In this document: positions 54,679 to 63,982 of the stretch, in pieces
How the letters are laid out: the number at the start of each line of letters is the position of its first letter
Position numbering within the stretch: the stretch's first letter is position 1
DNA from: Sphingomonas sp. 3P27F8
GTDB lineage: Bacteria; Pseudomonadota; Alphaproteobacteria; Sphingomonadales; Sphingomonadaceae
Direction of reading: 5' to 3'
Length of the DNA: 64,000 nucleotides
NCBI RefSeq assembly: GCF_005502745.1
Contig: NZ_SCNL01000006.1
Span: 1 to 64,000 of the forward strand
Notes under the pieces: generated by a model
Database searches by the model: none
What the model was told of the DNA's origin: nothing
The model's input: the letters and a program-made list of their open reading frames with translations, nothing else
Made by a program: the position numbers and the translations under genes

Positions 54679-57522
54679 ATGGCATGGATCGGCGAAATTG
54701 ACCTTGGCACCAGCCCGCCGGCCGGTAACGGCAACAGTGTAACGCTGTTGATCGACGGTGAGCCCGTGACGGTGCCGGAAGGCACGTCGATCATGCGCGC
54801 CGCCGCCTTGCGCGGCACCAATATCCCCAAGCTGTGCGCCACCGACCGGCTGGAGGCGTTTGGATCGTGCCGCCTGTGCCTGGTCGAGATCGACGGCCGC
54901 ACCGGCTATCCCGCTTCCTGCACCACACCCGCCGGCGAAGGGATGATCGTCCGCACCGAAAGCCCGCGACTGGCAGAGCTGAGACGCGGGGTGATGGAGC
55001 TTTACATCTCGGATCACCCGCTCGATTGCCTCACCTGCGCGGCCAACGGCGATTGCGAGCTGCAGGATCAGGCGGGCGCGGTCGGCCTGCGCGACGTGCG
55101 CTATGGCTATGACGGCGCGAACCACCTGTCCGCCGACAAGGACGAGAGCAATCCCTATTTCACCTTCGATCCGGCCAAGTGCATCGTCTGCTCGCGTTGC
55201 GTGCGCGCTTGCGACGAGGTGCAGGGGACGTTCGCGCTGACGATCGACGGCAGCGGCTTCGGCTCGAAAGTGGCGGCGAGCGCCGACGAGGAATTCATCG
55301 CTTCCGAATGCGTTTCATGCGGCGCATGCGTGCAGGCCTGCCCCACGTCCGCACTCATCGAGAAAAGCGTCGCCAGGATCGGCACGCCCGATCGCGCCGT
55401 CGTCACCACTTGCGCCTATTGCGGCGTGGGCTGCACGTTTCGTGCGGAGATGCGCGGCGAACAACTGGTTCGCATGGTGCCGTGGAAAGAGGGCAAGGCC
55501 AATCACGGGCATAGCTGCGTCAAGGGCCGCTTCGCCTGGGGTTACGCCAATCACCGCGACCGCATCCTGAAGCCGATGATCCGCGCCAGCATCGATCAGC
55601 CGTGGCGCGAGGTTTCCTGGGAAGAGGCGATCGCCCACACCGCGCGCGAATTCCGCCGCATCCAGGCCCGATACGGCAAGCGCAGCGTTGGCGGCATCAC
55701 CTCCTCGCGCTGCACCAACGAGGAGACTTTCCTCGTTCAGAAGCTGATCCGCCAGGGCTTCGGCAACAACAATGTCGATACCTGCGCGCGCGTCTGCCAC
55801 TCGCCGACAGGCTATGGCCTGAAGACCACCTTCGGCACCTCGGCCGGTACGCAGGACTTCGACAGTGTGATGCAGGCCGACGTCATCATGGTCATCGGCG
55901 CCAATCCCACGGATGGACATCCCGTGTTCGCCAGTCGCATGAAGCAGCGGCTGCGGGCCGGCGCGCGGCTGATCGTGGTCGATCCACGCCGGATCGATCT
56001 GGTGCGCAGCCCGCATATCGCCGCCGATCATCACCTGCCACTGCGCCCCGGCACCAATGTCGCGGTGCTGACAGCGATGGCGCATGTCGTCGTCTCCGAG
56101 GGGCTCGCCGACGAGGCCTTCATCCGCCAGCGCTGCGACTGGGACGCGTATGCCGATTGGGCGGCATTTGTCTCGCAGCCGGATCGCTCACCGGAAGCCA
56201 CAGAGGCGCTGACCGGCGTTCCCGCCGCGGACCTGCGCGCCGCCGCCCGGCTGTTCGCCAGCGGCGGCAACGGCGCCATCTACTACGGGCTCGGCGTGAC
56301 AGAGCACAGCCAGGGCTCCTCCACCGTGATGGCGATCGCCAATCTCGCGATGGCGACCGGCAACATCGGGCGCGAGGGTGTCGGCGTAAATCCGTTGCGC
56401 GGGCAGAACAACGTCCAGGGGGCATGCGACATGGGCAGCTTCCCGCACGAATATTCCGGCTACCGCCACGTTTCCGATCCGGCCACGCGAACCCTGTTCG
56501 AGGATGCGTGGGGCACGTCGCTCGATCCGGAGCCGGGGCTGCGCATCCCCAACATGCTCGATGCGGCGACGGACGGTACGTTCAAGGCGCTATTCGTCCA
56601 GGGCGAGGATATCCTGCAATCCGATCCCAATACGCATCACGTCGCGGCGGGCCTCGCCGCGATGGAGTGCGTGGTGGTGCAGGATCTGTTTCTCAACGAG
56701 ACCGCTAATTACGCCCATGTTTTCCTGCCCGGATCGACCTTTCTGGAAAAGGACGGCACCTTCACCAACGCCGAGCGCCGCATCCAGCGCGTCCGCAAGG
56801 TGATGGAGCCGCTCAACGGCCATGGCGATTGGGAAATCGTGCAACTCCTCGCGCGCGCGCTCGGGCTCGACTGGAATTACACCCACCCGTCGCAGATCAT
56901 GGATGAGATCGCCGCCCTTACACCCACCTTCGCGCGCGTCAGTTACGCCGCGCTGGAGGAACACGGCTCGCTGCAATGGCCAGCGACCGACGACGCGCCG
57001 CTCGGCACCCCGACGATGCATCTGGATGGCTTCGTGCGCGGCAAAGGCAGGTTCGTCGTCACCGATTACGTGCCGACCGACGAGAGGACCGGGCCGCGCT
57101 TCCCCCTGCTTCTCACCACCGGGCGTATCCTCAGCCAGTATAATGTCGGCGCGCAGACGCGTCGGACCGACAACGTCGCCTGGCATCAGGAGGACCGATT
57201 GGAGATCCATCCGCACGACGCGGAGAATCGCGGCTTGCGCGATGGCGATTGGGTAAGCCTTCGCAGTCGCGCGGGCGAAACCACCCTGCGCGCGCTCATC
57301 ACCGACCGGGTCGCGCCGGGAGTGGTCTATACGACGTTCCACCATCCGGACACGCAGGCCAACGTCATAACCACCGATTATTCCGACTGGGCCACCAACT
57401 GCCCGGAATACAAGGTGACGGCGGTGCAGGTTTCCGCGTCGAACGGGCCGAGCGACTGGCAACGCGAATACGCCGATCAGGCCGCCCGCTCGCGCCGGAT
57501 CGAGGCGGAGGCGGCCGAATGA
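54679..57522 (+). CDS. fdsA: NAD-dependent formate dehydrogenase catalytic alpha subunit
   Basis: A 947-residue molybdenum enzyme. N-terminal [2Fe-2S] (C53, C64, C67, C81); NuoG-type cluster with H113, C117, C120, C126; two [4Fe-4S] ferredoxin motifs (C168-C178 and C211-C221); then a catalytic-domain cluster (C245, C248, C252, C280). The molybdenum ligand is Cys373 with His374 in CARVCHSPTGYG, so it is the Cys, not selenocysteine, form. It oxidises formate to CO2. The ATG at 54679 is close to the fdsB stop. FdhD, needed for sulfuration, is not in this window. Confidence 0.96.
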   Translation: MAWIGEIDLGTSPPAGNGNSVTLLIDGEPVTVPEGTSIMRAAALRGTNIPKLCATDRLEAFGSCRLCLVEIDGRTGYPASCTTPAGEGMIVRTESPRLAELRRGVMELYISDHPLDCLTCAANGDCELQDQAGAVGLRDVRYGYDGANHLSADKDESNPYFTFDPAKCIVCSRCVRACDEVQGTFALTIDGSGFGSKVAASADEEFIASECVSCGACVQACPTSALIEKSVARIGTPDRAVVTTCAYCGVGCTFRAEMRGEQLVRMVPWKEGKANHGHSCVKGRFAWGYANHRDRILKPMIRASIDQPWREVSWEEAIAHTAREFRRIQARYGKRSVGGITSSRCTNEETFLVQKLIRQGFGNNNVDTCARVCHSPTGYGLKTTFGTSAGTQDFDSVMQADVIMVIGANPTDGHPVFASRMKQRLRAGARLIVVDPRRIDLVRSPHIAADHHLPLRPGTNVAVLTAMAHVVVSEGLADEAFIRQRCDWDAYADWAAFVSQPDRSPEATEALTGVPAADLRAAARLFASGGNGAIYYGLGVTEHSQGSSTVMAIANLAMATGNIGREGVGVNPLRGQNNVQGACDMGSFPHEYSGYRHVSDPATRTLFEDAWGTSLDPEPGLRIPNMLDAATDGTFKALFVQGEDILQSDPNTHHVAAGLAAMECVVVQDLFLNETANYAHVFLPGSTFLEKDGTFTNAERRIQRVRKVMEPLNGHGDWEIVQLLARALGLDWNYTHPSQIMDEIAALTPTFARVSYAALEEHGSLQWPATDDAPLGTPTMHLDGFVRGKGRFVVTDYVPTDERTGPRFPLLLTTGRILSQYNVGAQTRRTDNVAWHQEDRLEIHPHDAENRGLRDGDWVSLRSRAGETTLRALITDRVAPGVVYTTFHHPDTQANVITTDYSDWATNCPEYKVTAVQVSASNGPSDWQREYADQAARSRRIEAEAAE

Positions 57523-57770
57523 CCTGCGTGATGTCCACAACTGACCGGCTCGTTTACATGGCCAACCAGATCGCACGGAATTTCGCCGTGAGTGGCGAGG
57601 ACGAGGCGGTCGCCGCGATGCGTGAACATATGCGCCTCTATTGGGATCCGGCCATGCGCCAGCGTATCGCCGCCTGCCTGAAAGAAGATGCCGGCGCTTT
57701 CAGCGACATCGCCCGACGGGCGGTGACGGCACTTCCGAACGAGATCGCCCATTCCGCGTCTCAAACGTGA
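57519..57770 (+). CDS. fdsD: Formate dehydrogenase delta subunit
   Basis: An 83-residue FdsD protein: TDRLVYMANQIARNFA, then DEAVAAMREHMRLYWDPAMR, which is the family core. It is needed for active FdsABG, perhaps for assembly. Start ATG at 57519 overlaps fdsA (ATGA); an inner ATG at 57531 gives MSTTDRLVYM and could be the true one. Last gene of the fds operon. Confidence 0.9.
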   Translation: MTCVMSTTDRLVYMANQIARNFAVSGEDEAVAAMREHMRLYWDPAMRQRIAACLKEDAGAFSDIARRAVTALPNEIAHSASQT

Positions 57771-57809
57771 TTTAACTTCCGCACGGCGGTTGACCGCCTC
57801 CATGCCGCG

Positions 57810-60497
57810 ATGCAGCATCAATCGGCTATGGTCGATCTTCCCCCCATCACCAACAATCCGGACGTGCGCTATCTTGGCCGCGTGCTCGGCGACGTCATCC
57901 GCGCACTGGGGGGCGAGCGCCTGTTCGCCGCGACCGAGGCGATCCGGGCCGCCTCGGTCGAGCGGCATCGCGACGGCGGTCCGCCAGTCGATCATCATCT
58001 GGAGGCGCTGACTCTCGACGAAACGCTCGATTTCGTGCGCGGCTTCATGCTGTTCTCGATGCTCGCCAACCTTGCGGAAGACCGGCAGGGCGTTACCGCC
58101 GAGGAAGGCGCAGACGTGCCCAGCGTGCTCGCGCGACTGGCGACAGAGGGCATCGACAAGGCCGCCGTCTCCGCGTTGCTCGACCGTGCACTGGTTTCGC
58201 CGGTGCTGACCGCTCATCCGACCGAAGTGCGCCGCAAGTCGATGATCGATCACCGCAACCGCATCGCGCAACTGATGGCCTATCGTGATCGCGGACTTGA
58301 GGTGACGCCGGACGGCGATGTGGTGGACGAGGCGATCGTGCGGCAGGTCGCGCTGCTCTGGGAAACCCGCGTGCTGCGACGCGAGCGGCTCTATGTTGCG
58401 GACGAGGTGGAAACCGCGCTCAGCTATCTGCGCGACGTGTTCCTGCCGGTACTGCCGGCGCTCTATCAGCGCTGGGATCGGGCGATGGGCGGGCGCGTCC
58501 CCTCGTTCCTGCGCCCCGGAAGCTGGATTGGCGGCGACCGAGACGGCAATCCCTTTGTCACGGCCGAATCGCTGCGCAACGCACTGGCCCGCGCAGCCGA
58601 GGCGGTGCTCGTCCATTATCTCGACCAGCTTCACGCTCTTGGCGCGGAGCTTTCCATTTCAGGCGAACTCGCGCCGGTCGACGAGGCGGTGCTGGCGCTG
58701 GCCGAACGCAGCGGCGACACGGCGGAGAGCCGCGCCGACGAGCCGTATCGCCGGGCGATTTCAGGGATCTACGCCCGCCTCGCGGCAACGCACCTTGCAC
58801 TGACCGGAAAATCCGCCCCACGACCGGGAACGCTGCGCGGCGAGCCCTATCCCGATCCGGCCGCCTTCCGTGCCGATCTCGTCGCGCTCGCCCATACGCT
58901 CGGCGCGATCGGAGACGGGATGCTTGCCTCCGGCGGGGCGCTCGGGCGGTTGATTCGCGCTGTCGAGGTGTTTGGCTTTCATCTCGCCACGCTTGACATG
59001 CGGCAGAACAGCGCGGTCCACGATCGCGTCGTTGCAGAGCTTCTGAAGGTCGCCGACGTATGCGACGATTACCTCTCGCTCGATGAAGATCAGCGCGTCA
59101 TGCTGTTGCGGCACGAGCTTTCCAGCCCTCGGCCACTCGTCTCTCCTTACGCGCGCTATTCCGACGAAACGCGCTCCGAACTCGCTATCGTCCACGCCGC
59201 CGCCGAGGCGCACGCCCGATACGGCGAGGGCGCGATCCGGCAGTATATCGTCTCGATGTCCAAATCCGTATCGGACTTGCTGGAGGTGAACCTGCTGCTC
59301 AAGGAGGCAGGGCTTTACCGGCCCGGCAGTCAGCCGGCCGCCGCGATCATGGCGGTGCCGCTGTTCGAGACGATCGAGGATCTCGCGGCTGCGCCAGCGA
59401 TCATGGCCGAATGGTTCGCGCTGCCGGAGGTGCGCGGGATCGTCGCCGCGCGCGGGCATCAGGAGGTGATGATCGGTTATTCGGATTCGAACAAGGATGG
59501 CGGCTATTTGACCTCCACGTGGCAGCTCTCCAAGGCGTCCACCGCGTTGAAGCCGGTATTCGAGGCAGCCGGCGTGGGGATGCAGCTTTTCCACGGGCGC
59601 GGCGGCGCGGTGGGGCGCGGCGGTGGCTCCAGCTTCGCGGCGATCCTTGCGCAGCCGCCGGGCACGGTGCAGGGCCGCATCCGCATTACCGAGCAGGGTG
59701 AGGTGATCGCCGGAAAATACGGCACGCGCGAGAGCGCCGCGACAAACCTGGAAGCGATGGCATCCGCGACCTTGCTCGCAAGCCTCGAACCGCCGCAACT
59801 TTCCAATGCCGAGAACGAGACGTTTGCCCGCGCGATGGATGCGCTGTCAGAGACCGCTTTCCGCGCATACCGTGACCTTGTGTATGGCACGGATGGCTTC
59901 ACCACCTTCTTTCGTCAGATGACGCCGATCGCCGAAATCTCGGGTCTCAAGATCGGCAGTCGCCCGGCGAGCCGCACCAAAAGCCAGCGGATCGAGGATC
60001 TGCGCGCGATCCCCTGGGTGTTCTCCTGGGCGCAGGCACGCGTGATGCTGCCGGGCTGGTATGGCGTCGGCCAGGCGATTGCGGCGTTCGAGGACAAGGC
60101 GTTGCTCGCCGAAATGGCCGCAGGCTGGCCGCACTTCGCCGCGACACTGGCGAATATGGAAATGGTGCTGGCGAAATCGGACATGGGGATCGCCGAGCGC
60201 TATGCCGGGCTGGTCGAGGACGGGGCGCTCCGCGATCGCATCTTCGGCGCGATCCGCGATGGCTGGCAATCCACCCATGACGGGCTGCTCCAGGCGACTG
60301 GTCAATGCCGGCTGCTGGAAAAGCATCCCACGCTCGAATCCTCGATCCGGCTGCGCCTGCCGTATGTCGAGCCGCTGAATCTGCTCCAGATCGAGCTGAT
60401 GAGGCGCCACCGCGCGGGCGAGAGCGACGAGCGTATCAGTCAGGGAATTCTGCTGTCGATCAACGCCATCGCAACCGCATTGCGCAATTCGGGGTGA
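57810..60497 (+). CDS. ppc: Phosphoenolpyruvate carboxylase
   Basis: An 895-residue enzyme. Catalytic His136 in LTAHPTEVRRKS, VPLFETIEDL, MIGYSDSNKDGG and FHGRGGAVGRGGG are all present, and the C-terminus ends LRNSG. It makes oxaloacetate from PEP and bicarbonate. The start may be the ATG at 57828 (MVDLPP). It follows fdsD by 39 bases on the same strand, so readthrough from the fds operon is possible. Confidence 0.97.
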   Translation: MQHQSAMVDLPPITNNPDVRYLGRVLGDVIRALGGERLFAATEAIRAASVERHRDGGPPVDHHLEALTLDETLDFVRGFMLFSMLANLAEDRQGVTAEEGADVPSVLARLATEGIDKAAVSALLDRALVSPVLTAHPTEVRRKSMIDHRNRIAQLMAYRDRGLEVTPDGDVVDEAIVRQVALLWETRVLRRERLYVADEVETALSYLRDVFLPVLPALYQRWDRAMGGRVPSFLRPGSWIGGDRDGNPFVTAESLRNALARAAEAVLVHYLDQLHALGAELSISGELAPVDEAVLALAERSGDTAESRADEPYRRAISGIYARLAATHLALTGKSAPRPGTLRGEPYPDPAAFRADLVALAHTLGAIGDGMLASGGALGRLIRAVEVFGFHLATLDMRQNSAVHDRVVAELLKVADVCDDYLSLDEDQRVMLLRHELSSPRPLVSPYARYSDETRSELAIVHAAAEAHARYGEGAIRQYIVSMSKSVSDLLEVNLLLKEAGLYRPGSQPAAAIMAVPLFETIEDLAAAPAIMAEWFALPEVRGIVAARGHQEVMIGYSDSNKDGGYLTSTWQLSKASTALKPVFEAAGVGMQLFHGRGGAVGRGGGSSFAAILAQPPGTVQGRIRITEQGEVIAGKYGTRESAATNLEAMASATLLASLEPPQLSNAENETFARAMDALSETAFRAYRDLVYGTDGFTTFFRQMTPIAEISGLKIGSRPASRTKSQRIEDLRAIPWVFSWAQARVMLPGWYGVGQAIAAFEDKALLAEMAAGWPHFAATLANMEMVLAKSDMGIAERYAGLVEDGALRDRIFGAIRDGWQSTHDGLLQATGQCRLLEKHPTLESSIRLRLPYVEPLNLLQIELMRRHRAGESDERISQGILLSINAIATALRNSG

Positions 60498-60581
60498 GAC
60501 CGGCAAATTTGTCGAGACGCAACCCTCGCGCCTGATCTACGTTATGCCAGCGATACGATCTATCTCGAAAGGATGCCGACC

Positions 60582-60881
60582 ATGCGCAGAATGATGCTTG
60601 CCCTTGGAGCATTGTCGCTCGCGGTTCCCGTTTCCATGAGCTTCCCGACCAGCGATGCGCAGGCCCGGACCTACAAGCACAAATATCGCGGCGTTAAGCG
60701 TTGTCGTCGATCGAGCGGCACCACGGGCCTCGTCGCGGGTGGCGTAGGCGGCGCGCTGGTGGGCAGCTCGATCCTGGGGCATGGCGCGCTGGGCACGGTT
60801 GCGGGCGCGGCTGGCGGCGCGCTGGCAGGACGGGCGATCGACCGGACGATCACCGCGAAAAAGCGCTGCCGTTATTCTTGA
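60582..60881 (+). CDS. Small exported glycine-zipper protein
   Basis: A 99-residue protein with a signal peptide (MRRMMLALGALSLAVPVSMS) and a glycine-zipper stretch (GLVAGGVGGALVGSSILGHG, then LGTVAGAAGGALAGRAID), ending in a basic tail with cysteines. Glycine-zipper proteins of this build (DUF/Rick_17kDa-like) sit in the outer membrane or periplasm. I chose the ATG at 60582, ten bases after AAGG; an ATG nine bases upstream is too near that site. Its last 10 bases overlap the convergent thioesterase gene. Confidence 0.82.
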   Translation: MRRMMLALGALSLAVPVSMSFPTSDAQARTYKHKYRGVKRCRRSSGTTGLVAGGVGGALVGSSILGHGALGTVAGAAGGALAGRAIDRTITAKKRCRYS

Positions 60882-61273
60882 TCCGCGACAAACGGCGCCG
60901 CCACCTCGCGCCTGACGCGCAGGAGGCGGCCGCTGGCGCGATCGAGCAGCGCCCATGTTGTCACCCCCTCGACCTTCACTCGCTCGTCGGCGCCGGTAAA
61001 GACGAAACGGCGGTCAAAACGCGCGCCGCGCGGCTCTCCGGCGACCCATGTTTCGCCGATCACCGCCTCCCCCGGTCCGACATTGCCGCGATAGTCGATC
61101 TCGTGCCGCGTCACGACCCAGATATAGGCTTCCTGCTGCTCAGCGGGCGCGACCGCCGCCCAGTGCCGGACGGCCAGTTCCTGTACCCAGCGTACCCACA
61201 CCGTGTTGTTGACGTGGCCGAGTTCGTCGATGTCTTCGCGCGCGGCGACAAAGGGCAGCGTGAAACGCCTCAC
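60872..61273 (-). CDS. Acyl-CoA thioesterase (hotdog fold)
   Basis: A 133-residue 4-hydroxybenzoyl-CoA thioesterase-like protein: DIDELGHVNNTVWVRWVQE is the hotdog signature with the catalytic Asp/Asn region, and HEIDYRGNVGPGE follows. It hydrolyses an acyl-CoA; the specific one is unknown. The GTG start at 61273 overlaps the DedA stop (GTGA), so it is coupled to it. Confidence 0.88.
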   Translation of the reverse strand: MRRFTLPFVAAREDIDELGHVNNTVWVRWVQELAVRHWAAVAPAEQQEAYIWVVTRHEIDYRGNVGPGEAVIGETWVAGEPRGARFDRRFVFTGADERVKVEGVTTWALLDRASGRLLRVRREVAAPFVADQE

Positions 61274-61830
61274 GCCTTGCGCCAGTAACGGATGCCAAAG
61301 AACAAGCCGGTCGCCACCACGACGCCCGCAAGCACTGCAACCACAGTATGCGTATCGGGCTGGAGCCGCCCGAGGAGCTGCTCAAAGCTGCGGCCGAAGG
61401 CATAACCGATCGTCGAAAAGGTAATCCCCCACACGATCGCCGACACGAGATTGACCAGCACGAACAGACGCGCCGCCACATCGGTGGTGCCAATCGCGAT
61501 CGGACTGATCGTGCGAAAACCATAGATGAACCGAAACGCGAATATGAAGCCGATCGGGTGACGATGGAAAAAGCCGATCGCCTTTGCGAACGCGGGCTTC
61601 TGATGCGCCTTGCGCACGATCCGGTGATCGTGGAAGCGCCGGCCGATCAGAAACCAGATCTGGTCCGCCACGAACGACCCGACCGCTGCCGCGATCATCG
61701 CGCCCGGCAACGGAAACAGCCCGCGATGTGACAGGATGCCGCCCGCCACGACGACCGTCTCGCCCTCCAACCCGGCGCCAAGCAACAGTGCGGCGAGGCC
61801 ATATTTGGCCACGATCGCCTCGATCGTCAC
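61270..61830 (-). CDS. DedA-family membrane protein
   Basis: A 186-residue membrane protein with about five hydrophobic segments. GLEGETVVVAGGILSHRG is the DedA/VTT-type N-terminal motif, and FAFRFIYGFRTISPIAIG carries the conserved arginines. DedA proteins are flippase-like lipid transporters; the substrate is unknown. The GTG at 61830 overlaps the peptidase stop (GTGA); a GTG at 61851 would add seven residues. Confidence 0.9.
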   Translation of the reverse strand: MTIEAIVAKYGLAALLLGAGLEGETVVVAGGILSHRGLFPLPGAMIAAAVGSFVADQIWFLIGRRFHDHRIVRKAHQKPAFAKAIGFFHRHPIGFIFAFRFIYGFRTISPIAIGTTDVAARLFVLVNLVSAIVWGITFSTIGYAFGRSFEQLLGRLQPDTHTVVAVLAGVVVATGLFFGIRYWRKA

Positions 61831-63887
61831 TGCTCGACGCCCAATTGCCACAGCACGAAGGCATGTTCCTCCGCCGCCTCGTAAAGGCTGTCGAAGCGCC
61901 CCGATTTGCCGCCATGCCCCGCGCCCATGTTGGTCTTGAGCAGCAGAACATTGTCATCGGTCTTCGTGGCGCGCAGTTTCGCGCCCCATTTCGCCGGCTC
62001 CCAATAGGTGACCCGCGGATCGTTAAGCCCGCCGGAAATGAACAGGGGCGGATACGCTTGCGGCTTCACCTGATCGTAGGGCGAATAGCTGTGGATCAGC
62101 TCGAACGCGGCCTTGTCGATGATCGGATTGCCCCATTCCGGCCATTCGCCCGGCGTGAGCGGCAGCGTCTCGTCCAGCATCGTGTTGAGCACGTCGACAA
62201 ACGGCACATCGGCGATAACCGCGCCCCACAGTTCGGGATCGGAATTCACCACCGCGCCCATCAGTTCGCCACCCGCGGACCGCCCCGCGATCGCGATCCG
62301 GCCCGCGCTGGTCCAGCCCTGCGCGATCAGCCCCTTCGCCACATCGACGAAATCGTTGAAAGTGTTGGTGCGCTTTTCCAGTTTCCCGTCACGATACCAT
62401 TGCTGCCCCAGGTCGTCGCCACCACGGATATGCGCTATCGCGTAAGCAAAGCCACGATCGAGCAGCGAGAGCCGGCCGGTGGAGAAGCCTGGCGCGATCG
62501 CGTGACCGTAAGCGCCATAACTGTAAAGATAGAGCGGCCGCGACCCGTCCTTCGGGAAATCGGCCGGAAAGACGATCGACACCGGCACCATCGTGCCGTC
62601 GCGCGCGGCGATCTTCAGCCGCTCGGTGCGATATTTCGTGCCATCATAGCCCGAAGGGATTTCCTGCACCTTGAGCACGGTGAGTTCGTCGGCCGCGACG
62701 TCATAATCATACACTGTTCCGGGCGTGACCATCGACTCATAGCCGAGCCGCAGGACGGTCTGGTCATATTCGGGATTGTCGCCAAGCCCGGCCGTATAGC
62801 TTTCTTCCGGAAACGCGATGCGCCTGCCCTGGGTCGGCGCATCGTAGCGGTGGATCGCAATCTGATCGAGGCCATCCTCGCGCCCCTCCACTACGAAGAA
62901 ATCGCGATAGCATTCCACTCCCGTCATGTAGAAGCTCGGCGATGGAGCGATCAGTTCGGTCCATTCGCCAGGCGCGCTGATCGGCGCGGTCACCAGTCGC
63001 CACATCGGATCGGTGTCATTGGTGTGAATGAACAGGGTGTCGCCATGTGCATCGACATCATATTCACGGCCCGCAAGACGCGGCGCGACCATGATCGGCG
63101 CCGCGAACGGATCGTTCGCCGGCAGCAACCGCACCTCGCTCGTCACATGATCGCCAGTCGCGATCATGATCCACTTGCGGTCGCTCGTCTCCGACACGGC
63201 GACGCGATAGCCCTCATCATCCTCGTGATAGAGCTCGACATCATCCGCCGGATCGGTGCCGAGACGGTGGAATCGCGCATTGTCCGTGCGCCATTCTTTG
63301 TTGGCGAGCCCGTACAGGAAGCCGGCATCGTCCGCCGTCCAGACTATATCGGAGAGCATGCCGGGAATGACGTCCGGCAGATGCTCGCCAGTCACGATAT
63401 CCTTCACGCGGATCTCGAAGCGCTCCGCGCCTGAATCGTCGATCGCATAGGCAAGTTTGGTGCCGTCGTTCGACACCGCGAACGCGCCCAGCCGAAAATA
63501 TTCCTTGCCCTGCGCGAGCGCCGGTTCGTCGAGCAGCAATTCGTCCGGGCCGCCGGCGACCGGCCTGCGCCACCACTTTCGATACTGGCCGCCCAGATCA
63601 AAACCGGTCCAGTACAACCAGTCGCCGTCCTTTTGCGGAACGGTTTCCTCATCCTCCTTGATGCGCGCCCGCATCTCGGCGTTGATCCGATCGGTCAGCG
63701 GCTTCAGCGGCGCCATCACCGCCTCGAAATAGGCATTCTCCGCTTCCAGATATGCGAGCACATCCTTGTCGGTGACATCGGGATAACCGGCATCTTTCAG
63801 CCATGCCCAGGGATCTTCGATCGTGATGCCGTGGCGGGTAAATCGGTGCGGGCGGGTTTGGGCGCGGGGCGGAACTGGAAGGCTCAT
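61827..63887 (-). CDS. ptrB: Oligopeptidase B-type S9 peptidase
   Basis: A 686-residue cytoplasmic peptidase without a signal peptide. N-terminal propeller (GITIEDPWAWLKD), then GRSAGGELMG with the nucleophilic Ser, and GHGGKSGRFD with the His. It cuts after Lys or Arg in short peptides, as in oligopeptidase B (protease II). The ATG at 63887 follows GGAGGGCGC. First of three coupled genes with dedA and the thioesterase. Confidence 0.94.
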   Translation of the reverse strand: MSLPVPPRAQTRPHRFTRHGITIEDPWAWLKDAGYPDVTDKDVLAYLEAENAYFEAVMAPLKPLTDRINAEMRARIKEDEETVPQKDGDWLYWTGFDLGGQYRKWWRRPVAGGPDELLLDEPALAQGKEYFRLGAFAVSNDGTKLAYAIDDSGAERFEIRVKDIVTGEHLPDVIPGMLSDIVWTADDAGFLYGLANKEWRTDNARFHRLGTDPADDVELYHEDDEGYRVAVSETSDRKWIMIATGDHVTSEVRLLPANDPFAAPIMVAPRLAGREYDVDAHGDTLFIHTNDTDPMWRLVTAPISAPGEWTELIAPSPSFYMTGVECYRDFFVVEGREDGLDQIAIHRYDAPTQGRRIAFPEESYTAGLGDNPEYDQTVLRLGYESMVTPGTVYDYDVAADELTVLKVQEIPSGYDGTKYRTERLKIAARDGTMVPVSIVFPADFPKDGSRPLYLYSYGAYGHAIAPGFSTGRLSLLDRGFAYAIAHIRGGDDLGQQWYRDGKLEKRTNTFNDFVDVAKGLIAQGWTSAGRIAIAGRSAGGELMGAVVNSDPELWGAVIADVPFVDVLNTMLDETLPLTPGEWPEWGNPIIDKAAFELIHSYSPYDQVKPQAYPPLFISGGLNDPRVTYWEPAKWGAKLRATKTDDNVLLLKTNMGAGHGGKSGRFDSLYEAAEEHAFVLWQLGVEQ

Positions 63888-63937
63888 GCGCCCTCCATAA
63901 CCACCGATCCGATCTTGTCGATGCATCCGCACATCAC

Positions 63938-63982
63938 GATTGCACTTTTTGCAATCTACTCCGCTTAGTTTGCAGTTGCGAA
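63938..63982. promoter_or_regulatory. TTGCAA/TTGCGAA motif cluster at the right edge
   Basis: GATTGCA (63938-63944) and TGCAATC (63950-63956) are a perfect inverted repeat with a five-base spacer, followed by TTTGCAG (63969-63975) and TTGCGAA (63976-63982). The words match the sites before the acyl-CoA regulator at 45.8 kb. They probably belong to a divergent gene beyond the window, possibly a related regulator; no full ORF can be seen. Confidence 0.45.

Noticed and set aside
54679..57522. Selenocysteine formate dehydrogenase
   Set aside because: The Mo ligand position is a TGC cysteine codon (Cys373), with no in-frame TGA.
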